A DNA stretch of 64,000 nt, taken from positions 1-64,000 of the forward strand of contig NZ_JAKWBF010000001.1 in the NCBI RefSeq assembly GCF_022513585.1, in the 5' to 3' direction. A program made the translations under genes and the position numbers. Origin of the DNA: Gordonia gummivorans (GTDB taxonomy: Bacteria; Actinomycetota; Actinomycetes; Mycobacteriales; Mycobacteriaceae). Shown one piece after another: positions 26,131 to 34,829 of the stretch; the stretch's first letter is position 1, and every line of letters begins with the position of its first letter. Below the pieces are notes generated by a model. That model had not been told where the DNA came from. It searched no databases and saw nothing but the letters and a program-made list of their open reading frames with translations.

Positions 26131-26855
26131 GTGGATTCCACTCCCATCAGTCCTTCGCACATCGCAAGCAGCGCTTGGGTTGCCGGCGCGAGCAATGCCT
26201 CGGCGGCGGCTCGGGCGCGGATCGGATCGTGCGACGCGATCGCCTCGACCACCGTCCGATAGCCGCCGAGGTTGCCGACCTCGGGTTCGAGAACCGTCGC
26301 CAGCTCGGGCAATACCGGTTCGTAGGCGGCTCGCAGCGAGTTGTACATCAGCCGGAACGCCATCGAGTCGGCGGCGTCGATGACGCGACTCCAGAACTCG
26401 AGCGCGACGACCTGCTGTCCGGCTGGATCGGATTCGTTCTCCAGATCGGTGAGCGACGACTCCAGTTGTGCTGCAACCCCATCGGCAGCACGGAGCGCAG
26501 CGAGCTCGGCAACCTTCGGTCCGATCAGAGCCCGCGCCTCGACCACCGAGCGAGCGACTCGAGGGTCGAGCTCACCCTGTCGGACAAGGAGTCTAGGCAG
26601 CAGATCCAGTCCGCCGCTCGACGCCGGATCGAGCACCCGCGTGCTCCCGCCCTGCCGGATAGTGACCAGCCCTGCCGCAGCGACCCGCTTCAATGCCTCA
26701 CGCACCGCGGGGCGCGACACCCCGAGCACACGCGCCAGTTCACGCTCACTCGGCAACGACTCGCCCGCGGGCAGTTCGCCGGACAGCACGCCGTCGACGA
26801 TCTGCTCATAGACGTCCTCGGGCACGCTGCGCGGCGAGATGGGTTCGAACGGCAT
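26127..26855 (-). CDS. FadR-subfamily GntR transcriptional regulator
   Basis: A 242-aa regulator. The winged-helix domain (about 8-75) has the GntR signature LPSERELARVLGVSRPAVREAL. The C-terminal all-helical FCD ligand domain covers about 95-235 with acidic and His metal-site candidates. The start ATG 26855 puts the HTH at its usual distance. The operator TGGTCAGACCA lies 38 bases upstream, which points to autoregulation. It is cotranscribed with the fatty-acid hydroxylase gene, its likely target. The ligand is unknown; FCD proteins bind organic acids. Confidence 0.9.
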   Translation of the reverse strand: MPFEPISPRSVPEDVYEQIVDGVLSGELPAGESLPSERELARVLGVSRPAVREALKRVAAAGLVTIRQGGSTRVLDPASSGGLDLLPRLLVRQGELDPRVARSVVEARALIGPKVAELAALRAADGVAAQLESSLTDLENESDPAGQQVVALEFWSRVIDAADSMAFRLMYNSLRAAYEPVLPELATVLEPEVGNLGGYRTVVEAIASHDPIRARAAAEALLAPATQALLAMCEGLMGVEST

Positions 26856-26892
26856 GGGTGTGACGGTAGCCACCAGGGCACAGGTGGTCAAG

Positions 26893-26903
26893 TGGTCAGA
26901 CCA
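26893..26903. promoter_or_regulatory. FadR-type GntR operator
   Basis: TGGTCAGACCA fits the FadR-subfamily consensus TGGTnnnACCA exactly. An extra TGGTCA half-site precedes it at 26884. It sits just upstream of the GntR gene and 9 bases from the stop of the flavoreductase gene, so it most probably controls the GntR-hydroxylase operon. Confidence 0.7.
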
Positions 26904-26911
26904 ATATGACT

Positions 26912-28387
26912 CTAGTGCAACTGCTCCAACAGCCGCAGCCACACCTCGCTGATCGTCGGGTACGACGGAACCGCGTGCCAGAGGCGATCGAGCGACACCT
27001 CCCCGACCACCGCCACCGTCGCCGAGTGCACCAGCTCCGCGATGCCCGCACCGACAAACGTCGCGCCGATGAGTACGCCACGGTCGCGGTCGATGACGAG
27101 CTTGGCGCGCCCGGAGTAGTCCGGTCCGGCCAGGTATGAGCCGGCGACCGCGATGTCGGTCTCGGCGATCTGCACCTCGATGCCCCGCTCTCGGACCTGC
27201 GCCTCGGTCAGCCCCACCGAGGCCATCTCGGGGCGGGTGAACACGACCTGCGGGATGGCGTCGCGGTCGGCCGACGCGGCGTACCGGGGGTTGTCCAACT
27301 CGCGACGCTGCGCACGAGCAGCGATGACGTCGCCGGCAACCCGCGCTTGGTATTTACCCATGTGGGTCAACGCAACTCGGCCGTTCACGTCGCCCACGGC
27401 GTACAACCACGGATGGCCGTCGACAGTCATGTGATCGTCGACGGCCACCGGGCCGTGCGCCTCGAGACCGATCGAATCGAGCCCGAGATCCGTTGTCGCC
27501 GGCGTTCTTCCGGCAGCCACGAGGATCTCGTCGACCGTGATGTCCTCGTCGGTGTCACCGCTGGACAGAACGACACGTGCCGGCTCGCCGTGCAGCCGGC
27601 CATACCCGGTATCGGCGACACCAGGACGGTCCACCGAGGCGATCGTCGTGCCGAATCGCACGTCCACTCCCAGCTTGCGCAGTCCGCCGACAATCCGTTC
27701 GGACGCAAAGGGTTCTGCTTTGGGAAGCACACGGTCGCCGCGGATCACCATGGTCACCGCGGCACCCAGGTCGGCCAACCACGTGGCGGCCTCGCATGCG
27801 ACCACACCACCGCCGAGGATCGCGATCCGGTCCGGCACCTCCACCAAGTTGGTCGCATCGCGCGACGTCCAGGGCAGGGCCTCGCGCAACCCGGGGATCG
27901 GTGGGATCGAGGCAACGCTGCCCGTGGCGATGACCACCGCATGCCGCGCGTGCAGAGTCAAGCGCCCGCCGTCAGCCGATTCGACGACCACCAGCCGATC
28001 CGCGACGATCCGCCCATGCCCGCGGACGACCTCGATGCCCGCACCACGCGCCCACGCCACCTGCGACGCGTCATCGCGAGAATGGTTCACCGTGTCGCGC
28101 CACCCGAGCAGCGCGTCCGGTTCCGGCCGGTCATCGACGACCCGGGGAGCGGACCCCGGCAAGGCACGCGCGGCGGCGAGTGCCGCACCCGCACCCAGCA
28201 ACGCCTTGCTCGGCATACACGCCCAATACGAACACTCACCGCCGAGCAGCTGGTGTTCGACGATCGCCGCCGTCCGATCGGACCCCCGGATCGCGTAGTC
28301 GGCGACGTTCTCGCCGACCGGACCACCCCCGACCACCACCACGTCGTAGGTACGCACCTGGGTTGACTCGAGATCAGGGGCCGTCAT
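26912..28387 (-). CDS. Disulfide flavoreductase (dihydrolipoamide dehydrogenase family)
   Basis: A 491-aa FAD/NAD(P)-binding enzyme of the pyridine nucleotide-disulfide oxidoreductase family. The FAD loop is VVVVGGGPVGEN; the redox pair is C52-SYWA-C57; the second dinucleotide fold is AILGGGVVACE near 185; ATGSVAS and YAVGDVNG complete the FAD site. The C-terminal HPTxxE catalytic block of LpdA and glutathione reductases reads YPTISE, as in the GECSYWACMPSK subgroup. It is thus more likely a quinone or disulfide reductase than a true lipoamide dehydrogenase. It diverges from zmp1 across about 70 bases. Confidence 0.88.
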   Translation of the reverse strand: MTAPDLESTQVRTYDVVVVGGGPVGENVADYAIRGSDRTAAIVEHQLLGGECSYWACMPSKALLGAGAALAAARALPGSAPRVVDDRPEPDALLGWRDTVNHSRDDASQVAWARGAGIEVVRGHGRIVADRLVVVESADGGRLTLHARHAVVIATGSVASIPPIPGLREALPWTSRDATNLVEVPDRIAILGGGVVACEAATWLADLGAAVTMVIRGDRVLPKAEPFASERIVGGLRKLGVDVRFGTTIASVDRPGVADTGYGRLHGEPARVVLSSGDTDEDITVDEILVAAGRTPATTDLGLDSIGLEAHGPVAVDDHMTVDGHPWLYAVGDVNGRVALTHMGKYQARVAGDVIAARAQRRELDNPRYAASADRDAIPQVVFTRPEMASVGLTEAQVRERGIEVQIAETDIAVAGSYLAGPDYSGRAKLVIDRDRGVLIGATFVGAGIAELVHSATVAVVGEVSLDRLWHAVPSYPTISEVWLRLLEQLH

Positions 28388-28457
28388 GACATCCACGGTA
28401 GGCCCGCGTCGGCCGACGCGGCTGACGGATCGCGATCGCGGTGACAGGATGGAGCGC

Positions 28458-30455
28458 GTGACTTCTTCCGACACCACCCTCGCGTCCGGACTCGACCTCG
28501 AGTGGGTCGACGATTCCGTTCGCGTCCAAGACGACCTGTTTGCCCACGTGAACGGCAAGTGGCTGGAATCCCACGTGATCCCCGAGGACCGTGCCATCGA
28601 CGGGGCGTTCCACGTGCTGCGCGATCGCGCCGAGGAAAACGTCCGCGACATCATCACCGAATGCGCCGAGTCGAGCCCACCGAGCGGCTCCGACGCGCTG
28701 AAGATCGGTGACCTGTTCGCGTCGTTCATGGACACCGACCACGTCGATGCCCTCGGCATCGGACCCATCGCCGGCGAGATCGAGAAGATCGCCGCGATCG
28801 ACTCGGTTGCCGCGCTCTGCCGTCGGATGGGTCGCCTCACCCGGCACGGCGTCGGCGGCCTGTTCGGCTTCTACGTCGACACCGACGCGCGGGCGTCCGA
28901 CCGCTACCTCGTGCACATCGTGCAGTCCGGCCTCGGGTTGCCCGACGAGTCGTACTATCACCCCGACGCCGACGGCAACGACAATCACGCCGACACCCGC
29001 ACCGCGTATGTCGCGCACGTGGAGCGCATGTTCACCCTCGCCGGATTCGACGACGCCGCCGATCGCGCGGCGACGATCCTCGATCTGGAAACCGCTCTGG
29101 CCCAAGACCATTGGGATGTCGTGGCCCGACGCGACGCCGAGAAGACCTACAACCTGCTGTCCCTGGACGAATTGGAGTCCGCGGCAGACGGTTTCGACCT
29201 CGGCGAGTGGTTCGGCGGCCTCGGGACGGTCGGCGATGCCACCTTCGCGGAAGTCGTCGTCGGGCAACCGTCCTTCGTCACCAGCGCGGCCCGGTTGGTC
29301 GCGCAGCGGCCACTCGAGGACTGGAAGACCTGGCTCACCTGGCGTCTGCTGCGTTCGGCGGCACCGTACCTGTCGTCGGACTTCGTCGACGAGAACTTCG
29401 ACTTCTACGGGCGGACGCTGTCGGGAGCGGAGACCAACCGCGACCGCTGGAAGCGCGGCGTGTCCTTCGTGGAGGGCGCGATGGGCTTCGCGGTCGGGAA
29501 GTTGTACGTGGACAAGCACTTCGGCCCCGAGGCCAAGGCGCGGATGGACGAGTTGATCGCGAATCTGGTGGCCGCCTACCGCCGCAACATCTCCGACCTC
29601 GAATGGATGACGCCGGAGACCCGCACCAAGGCGCTCGTCAAACTCGACAAGTTCACCCCCAAGATCGGCTACCCCGCGTCCTGGCGCGACTACGGCGCAC
29701 TCATCGTCGACCGCGGCGATCTCATCGGAAATGTCGCGCGCGCTACATCATTCGAGCAGGAGCGCGAATTTGCGAAGATCGGATCACCCGTCGACCACGA
29801 CGAATGGTTCATGACACCGCAGACGGTGAACGCCTACTACAACCCCGGCATGAACGAGATCGTCTTCCCGGCAGCGATTCTGCAGCCGCCGTTCTTCGAT
29901 CCGGACGCCGACGACGCGGCCAACTACGGCGGCATCGGTGCGGTGATCGGGCACGAGATCGGCCACGGCTTCGACGATCAGGGCGCCAAGTACGACGGCG
30001 ACGGCAACCTGGTGAACTGGTGGACCGACGCCGACCGCAACGAGTTCTCGGCTCGTACCGGCAAACTCATCGATCAGTACGGCGAGTTCACCCCGGACGG
30101 CCTCGATCCCAAGTACAAGGTCAACGGCGCCTTCACCATCGGCGAGAACATCGGCGACCTCGGCGGCTTGTCGATCGCGCTGGTCGCCTACGGCCTCGCG
30201 ACCGAAGGCACGACACCCCCGGAGATCGACGGCCTGTCCGGCGAACAGCGTGTGTTCTTCAGCTGGGCCGAGATCTGGCGTACCAAGACCCGCGACGCCG
30301 AAGCAATCAAACGGCTGTCGGTCGACCCGCATTCGCCGCCGGAGTTCCGGTGCAACGGTGTGGTCCGCAACATCGACGCGTTCTACGACGCCTTCGACGT
30401 GAAGCCCGGCGACGCACTGTATCTCGACGAATCCGACCGGGTCAGGATCTGGTGA
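28458..30455 (+). CDS. zmp1: M13-family zinc metallopeptidase (Zmp1)
   Basis: A 665-aa neprilysin-like endopeptidase. The zinc site is H499-E-I-G-H503 and the third ligand is E563 in ENIGD, with D567. The long block around MTPQTVNAYYNPGMNEIVFP and the C-terminal FRCNGVVRN match M. tuberculosis Zmp1 (Rv0198c, 663 aa). There is no signal peptide; Zmp1 is nonetheless found extracellularly in mycobacteria. GTG 28458 has AGGA nine bases upstream; an ATG three codons earlier is possible. Its last codon overlaps the ion-channel gene by GTGA. Confidence 0.95.
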   Translation: MTSSDTTLASGLDLEWVDDSVRVQDDLFAHVNGKWLESHVIPEDRAIDGAFHVLRDRAEENVRDIITECAESSPPSGSDALKIGDLFASFMDTDHVDALGIGPIAGEIEKIAAIDSVAALCRRMGRLTRHGVGGLFGFYVDTDARASDRYLVHIVQSGLGLPDESYYHPDADGNDNHADTRTAYVAHVERMFTLAGFDDAADRAATILDLETALAQDHWDVVARRDAEKTYNLLSLDELESAADGFDLGEWFGGLGTVGDATFAEVVVGQPSFVTSAARLVAQRPLEDWKTWLTWRLLRSAAPYLSSDFVDENFDFYGRTLSGAETNRDRWKRGVSFVEGAMGFAVGKLYVDKHFGPEAKARMDELIANLVAAYRRNISDLEWMTPETRTKALVKLDKFTPKIGYPASWRDYGALIVDRGDLIGNVARATSFEQEREFAKIGSPVDHDEWFMTPQTVNAYYNPGMNEIVFPAAILQPPFFDPDADDAANYGGIGAVIGHEIGHGFDDQGAKYDGDGNLVNWWTDADRNEFSARTGKLIDQYGEFTPDGLDPKYKVNGAFTIGENIGDLGGLSIALVAYGLATEGTTPPEIDGLSGEQRVFFSWAEIWRTKTRDAEAIKRLSVDPHSPPEFRCNGVVRNIDAFYDAFDVKPGDALYLDESDRVRIW

Positions 30456-31045
30456 CCGACGACTCCGGAGCGCGCGGGGGCGAATCCGGGCCGGCCGAGC
30501 AGCCGCACCCGCTCACCGGCATTGCCCGACGCGACGTCACCGAAGCCCTGTTGCGGCCACTCGGCGCTGCGGTGGTCTTGCTCACCGGATACTTCGTGCT
30601 GCCGATCAACAAGGACAGCGACGTCAACTACCTCGGCTTACTGGTCGGGGCGATCCTGCTCTCCGCCTTTTGCGTATGGGAGGTACGCAGATTCGCGCGA
30701 TCCACCCGGCCGGTCGCCACCGCGATGGAGATGCTGGTCGCGCTGGCCAGCTTCTACATCGTGGTGTTCGCGACCACGTACTTCTTGTTCTCGGACTACT
30801 CGCACGGGAGTTTCAACGAGAAGCTGACCAAGATCGACGCGCTGTATTTCTGCCTGACCGTTTTCACCACAACGGGTTTCGGCGACATCGCACCCGATTC
30901 CGAGCCCGCACGCATCGCGGTGTCGATTCAGATGGCCAGCACTCTCATCCTGCTCGGCCTCGGTATCCGCTGCCTCAACGTGCTCATCACCTTCCGACAG
31001 CGCGACGTGGGGAACTCAAGCGAAGAGTCCCCCTCCGCTGGCTGA
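30452..31045 (+). CDS. Two-pore-helix type ion channel (potassium channel family)
   Basis: A 197-aa membrane protein with four hydrophobic segments: about residues 30-48, 55-72, 85-108 and 148-168. Between the last two lies the pore loop with the selectivity-filter-like TTTGFGDI. GFGD is a common variant of the K+ filter GYGD. It starts at GTG 30452, overlapping the zmp1 stop by GTGA, so the two are coupled. The last five codons and stop fall inside the first unit of a tandem repeat, so the C-terminus has been shaped by that repeat. Confidence 0.83.
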   Translation: MTDDSGARGGESGPAEQPHPLTGIARRDVTEALLRPLGAAVVLLTGYFVLPINKDSDVNYLGLLVGAILLSAFCVWEVRRFARSTRPVATAMEMLVALASFYIVVFATTYFLFSDYSHGSFNEKLTKIDALYFCLTVFTTTGFGDIAPDSEPARIAVSIQMASTLILLGLGIRCLNVLITFRQRDVGNSSEESPSAG

Positions 31046-31203
31046 GAACCTCCCGCTGGCTCAGCACCCTCCCGCTGGCTCAGCACCCTTCCGCTGCCTG
31101 AGGTGCTCGAGGCGCTAGCCGAGAGCCTCGAGGCCCTGGTGAGTTGACATTGTCGTCTCACCAAGAGCTTCGAGGCTCGCACCTAGCTCAGCCAGCGGGA
31201 GGA
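31032..31203. repeat. Palindromic intergenic repeat, copy A, with short tandem units
   Basis: About four degenerate 19-bp units with the core CCGCTGGCTCAG run from 31032 to 31106. They lead into an imperfect palindrome (31091-31203) with arms of about 45 bases around GACATTGTCGTC. The palindrome shares most of its sequence with 51679-51794. It fills the gap between the convergent ion-channel and alcohol dehydrogenase genes. Confidence 0.8.
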
Positions 31204-31219
31204 GGCTCCGCCGGCCAGC

Positions 31220-31244
31220 GGAAGTGCGCGCCTCGCACTTCCGC
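31220..31244 (-). terminator. Hairpin terminator after the alcohol dehydrogenase gene
   Basis: Perfect 10-bp arms CGGAAGTGCG and CGCACTTCCG flank a 5-nt loop. It lies 12 bases beyond the stop of the minus-strand alcohol dehydrogenase and beside the palindromic repeat. Confidence 0.7.
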
Positions 31245-31255
31245 GCAGACGCAGC

Positions 31256-32383
31256 TCAGTAGTCGTCGTCTCCGTAGACGATCATGCCGCGAATGTTGTT
31301 GCCCTCCAACATGTCGTCGTAGGCCTCGTTGATCTGATCCAGGCGGTAGGTGTTGGTCACCAGGTCGCTGAGGTTGAGCTTGCCCGCGCGGTACTCGTTG
31401 AGCAAGGTGGGGACCTGCGTACGCGGGCTGGCTCCACCGAAGATCGCGCCTTGCACGCGCTTCTGCAGCAGGGTCAGTTCGAAGAGGTTCATCTGGGCGT
31501 CCATCGCACCGAAGTTGCCCATACCGGTGACGATCACCTGGCCACCCTTGCCGGTCAGGCTCAGTGCCGGCTGGATCATCGAACCGTCGATCTCGCCGAC
31601 GGTGAGGATCGTCGTATTCGCCATCTTGCCCCAGCTGATCTCGCCGATGACCGGAAGTGCGTCTTCCATCGACTCGAAAGTGTGTGTGGCACCCAGCTTC
31701 TCGGCCATCTGCCGCTTGAATGGCACTGGATCGACTGCAGCCACGATCCGCGCGCCTGCGGCGGCGGCACCCTGGACCGAGTTGATCCCGACGCCACCGA
31801 TGCCGACCACCACGACCACGTCACCGGCGTGGGTTGCCCCGATCTCGACGGCCGAACCCCATCCGGTGGCCACACCGCAACCCAGCAGTGCTGCTTCCTT
31901 GAGTGGGATGTCGTCCTCGATCTTCACCAGGGATGCCTGGTTGACGGTGATGTAGGGCGCGAAGGTCCCCAGGAGGCACATCTGGGTCAGGCCGGTGCCG
32001 TCGGAGGTGTGCGCCCGGTGCGTGTCGTCGGAGATCGCCAGACCCGACAGCAATCGCGCGCCCTCGTCGCAGAAGTTCTGATCGCCGCGCGAACACGGTT
32101 CGCACACTCCGCACGCCGGAATGAAGGCGGTGACGACGTGGTCACCTTCTTTGAGGTTGGTGACACCGGGGCCGACCTTGTGCACCACACCGGCACCCTC
32201 GTGGCCACCGAGCACGGGCATCGGAATCGGGCTGTCGCCGGTGCGCAGGTGATGATCGGAGTGACACAGTCCGGAGCTGACCAGTTTGACCTGCACCTCG
32301 CCGGCGGCCGGATCGCCGAGTTCGAATTCTTCGATCTGCCATGGCTGTCCGACTCCGCGGAGGATGGCGCCCTTGGTCTTCAT
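31256..32383 (-). CDS. NDMA-dependent (nicotinoprotein) alcohol dehydrogenase
   Basis: A 375-aa zinc-dependent medium-chain dehydrogenase. The catalytic zinc residues are in GLCHSDHH and GGHEGAG. The structural zinc lobe CGVCEPCSRGDQNFC has all four Cys. The Rossmann loop is GIGGVGIN. Length and the MKTKGAILRG start match the class III-like NDMA-dependent nicotinoprotein group of actinobacteria, which keeps NAD(H) bound and uses other electron acceptors. The start ATG 32383 has AAGGAG five bases upstream. It oxidises primary alcohols or aldehydes; its redox partner is not in view. Confidence 0.92.
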   Translation of the reverse strand: MKTKGAILRGVGQPWQIEEFELGDPAAGEVQVKLVSSGLCHSDHHLRTGDSPIPMPVLGGHEGAGVVHKVGPGVTNLKEGDHVVTAFIPACGVCEPCSRGDQNFCDEGARLLSGLAISDDTHRAHTSDGTGLTQMCLLGTFAPYITVNQASLVKIEDDIPLKEAALLGCGVATGWGSAVEIGATHAGDVVVVVGIGGVGINSVQGAAAAGARIVAAVDPVPFKRQMAEKLGATHTFESMEDALPVIGEISWGKMANTTILTVGEIDGSMIQPALSLTGKGGQVIVTGMGNFGAMDAQMNLFELTLLQKRVQGAIFGGASPRTQVPTLLNEYRAGKLNLSDLVTNTYRLDQINEAYDDMLEGNNIRGMIVYGDDDY

Positions 32384-32585
32384 ACGTGCTCCTTCTTGTC
32401 CCATCCCACGCGGGGAAAAACTATGGCGATCGACTTATGCGACGCACGTCACATCCTGCCCAAAGGAACGTTTTTCCGCGCCGGTTTCAGGGATCTCTCA
32501 GACACCGATCCGACCGCCGCCGCGGCTCCGAATAGGGACCGTGCGCCCGAGATTGCCGAACACCGAGACATGTAAAGATGAGCCC

Positions 32586-34700
32586 ATGGCGACGAAGCCA
32601 GAAGAAGTGGTCCGCGGCACCGGCCGTGCAACGGCGTTGCGGTGGCTCATTCCCGCGCTCGTCCTGCTCGGGTGGCTCGTCATCGGCGGTGTCGCCGGAC
32701 CGTTTGCGGGCAAGCTCTCGTCGGTGTCGACGAACTCGAACTCTGCGTTCTTGCCTGCGTCGGCCGAGTCGACGCGGGTCAACGATCTGCTCTCCGACTT
32801 CGAGGACACCGACTTCCTGCCCGCGATCGTCATCGCGGAGCGCACCTCGGGCATCACCCCTCAAGACCTCGCCTTTCTCAGCCAGGCCACCGCACCACTG
32901 GCCGGGACCGAGGGCTTCGGTCCGCAGTTCTCACCACCGATCCGCTCCGACGACGGCCAGGCCGCTCAGCTGATCGTCCCGATCTCCACCGACGGAGAAC
33001 CGGCCGACACCACGGAGAAGCTGCGCGACGCGCTCGCCAACCCACCCGACGGGCTCACCGTCACGGTGACCGGACCGGCCGGACAGGTCGCCGACCTCGG
33101 CGAGGCGTTCGGTGGGATCGACGGCCTACTGCTCCTGGTCGCGGGGACGGTCGTGATCGCGATCCTGATCGTCGTCTACCGCAGCCCGATCCTCCCGTTC
33201 GTGGTGGTCATCTCGGCCGTGTTCGCGTTGTCGCTCGCGTCCGGCGCCGTGTACTTCCTGACCAAGCAGGGCGCCCTCGAACTCAACGGCCAGAGTCAGG
33301 GCATCCTGTTCATCCTGGTGTTCGGCGCCGCGACCGACTACGCACTGCTCCTCGTGTCCCGATTCCGCGAGGAGCTCATCACCACCGGTGACACTTACGA
33401 TGCGCTGCGCATCGCCTGGCGGTCGACGATCGAACCGGTCGCGGCGTCGGCGGGAACGGTCATCGCCGGCGTGCTGTGCCTGTTGTTGAGCGACCTCAAT
33501 TCCAATCGAAGTCTGGGCCCGGTCGCGGCACTCGGAATCGCGGCGTCGTTCCTGGCGTCGATGACGTTCCTTCCCGCCGCCCTCGCACTCCTCGGCCGCG
33601 CGGCGTTCTGGCCGATGCGTCCCCGATTCACTCCCGACGCCGATGTCGAGGGCGGCAGCACGCACCGGTTCTGGCGTCGGATCGCCGACGCCGTGGCCGC
33701 CCGCCCGCGCACCATCTGGATCGGCACCCTGATCATTCTGCTGGTCGGCGCCGCATTCGCGCCGACCTTCCGCGCCGACGGTGTCGCGTCGACCGACTAC
33801 TTCCTGGGCACCGTCGAATCCGTTCAGGGCGCCGACATCCAGGCCAGACACTTCGACGCCGGGAGCGGTTCACCGACCTGGATCATCACCGACCAACAGT
33901 CCGCGGCCGCCGTCACCGACGCGGTGCGCGGGGTCGACGGCGTGGCCAACGCGCAGGTTCTCCAGCAGGGCGGGACGCCGGTGGTGCGCGACGGCAAGGT
34001 GGCCGTCGAGGTGACACTGACCGACAACGCCGAGTCGCTGGCGGCACAAGACACGGTGGAACGGATCCGTGACGTCGTGCACCCGATCCCGGGAGCCGAC
34101 GCCCTGGTCGGCGGCACGTCGGCCGTCGATCTGGACACGCGGACCACCGCAATCCACGACCGCAACCTGATCATCCCGGTCGTGCTGCTGGTGGTGCTGG
34201 CGATCCTGATCCTGCTGCTGCGCAGCGTCGTCGCGCCGGTATTGCTGCTGGCCACCACGGTGGTGTCGTTCGCGGCCACGATCGGCGTCTCGAGCCTGCT
34301 CTTCGACGGCCCCTTCGGCTTCCCCGGCGCCGACCCGGTGGTGCCACTGTTCGCCTTCGTGTTCCTGGTCGCGCTCGGCATCGACTACAACATCTTCTTG
34401 ATGACCCGCGTGCGCGAGGAGTCACGAATTCATGGCACCCGCGACGGCATGATCCGCGGCCTCACCGCGACCGGTGGTGTCATCACGTCGGCCGGTGTGG
34501 TGCTGGCGGCGACCTTCGCCGCGCTCGCGGTGATTCCCCTGCTGTTCCTCGCGCAGGTCGCATTTCTGGTGGCCTTCGGAGTCCTCGTCGACGCTCTCGT
34601 GGTGCGCACACTGCTCGTCCCTGCCCTGACGATCGACATCGGCCGCCGTGTCTGGTGGCCGAGCACACTGTCTCGTGATAGGCCGAAATCGACTGACTGA
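32586..34700 (+). CDS. MMPL/RND family transporter (YdfJ-like)
   Basis: A 704-aa inner-membrane exporter of about 12 TM helices in two MMPL halves (about 165-360 and 530-695). The Asp-Tyr pairs are conserved in GAATDYALLLVSRF and GIDYNIFLMTRV. Two extracytoplasmic domains lie at about 35-165 and 385-525. It is shorter than MmpL3 and lacks the long tail, as in the YdfJ/ActII-3 group that exports lipids or small antibiotics. It diverges from the alcohol dehydrogenase across about 200 bases. The substrate is unknown. Confidence 0.9.
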   Translation: MATKPEEVVRGTGRATALRWLIPALVLLGWLVIGGVAGPFAGKLSSVSTNSNSAFLPASAESTRVNDLLSDFEDTDFLPAIVIAERTSGITPQDLAFLSQATAPLAGTEGFGPQFSPPIRSDDGQAAQLIVPISTDGEPADTTEKLRDALANPPDGLTVTVTGPAGQVADLGEAFGGIDGLLLLVAGTVVIAILIVVYRSPILPFVVVISAVFALSLASGAVYFLTKQGALELNGQSQGILFILVFGAATDYALLLVSRFREELITTGDTYDALRIAWRSTIEPVAASAGTVIAGVLCLLLSDLNSNRSLGPVAALGIAASFLASMTFLPAALALLGRAAFWPMRPRFTPDADVEGGSTHRFWRRIADAVAARPRTIWIGTLIILLVGAAFAPTFRADGVASTDYFLGTVESVQGADIQARHFDAGSGSPTWIITDQQSAAAVTDAVRGVDGVANAQVLQQGGTPVVRDGKVAVEVTLTDNAESLAAQDTVERIRDVVHPIPGADALVGGTSAVDLDTRTTAIHDRNLIIPVVLLVVLAILILLLRSVVAPVLLLATTVVSFAATIGVSSLLFDGPFGFPGADPVVPLFAFVFLVALGIDYNIFLMTRVREESRIHGTRDGMIRGLTATGGVITSAGVVLAATFAALAVIPLLFLAQVAFLVAFGVLVDALVVRTLLVPALTIDIGRRVWWPSTLSRDRPKSTD

Positions 34701-34829
34701 CAACACAATTGATTCTCCGACCACACACCCTCAACCAAACCTGAGAGTTCGGTCAATCTGATAACGTTCGCGCCAGTAAAGGGTTAGCGTCAACGGACAA
34801 CCGTCGAATGATCGTTAGCTGGTGTCGCC

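Noticed and set aside
31032-31106. A CRISPR array
   Set aside because: The 19-bp units are directly adjacent without spacers and are degenerate.
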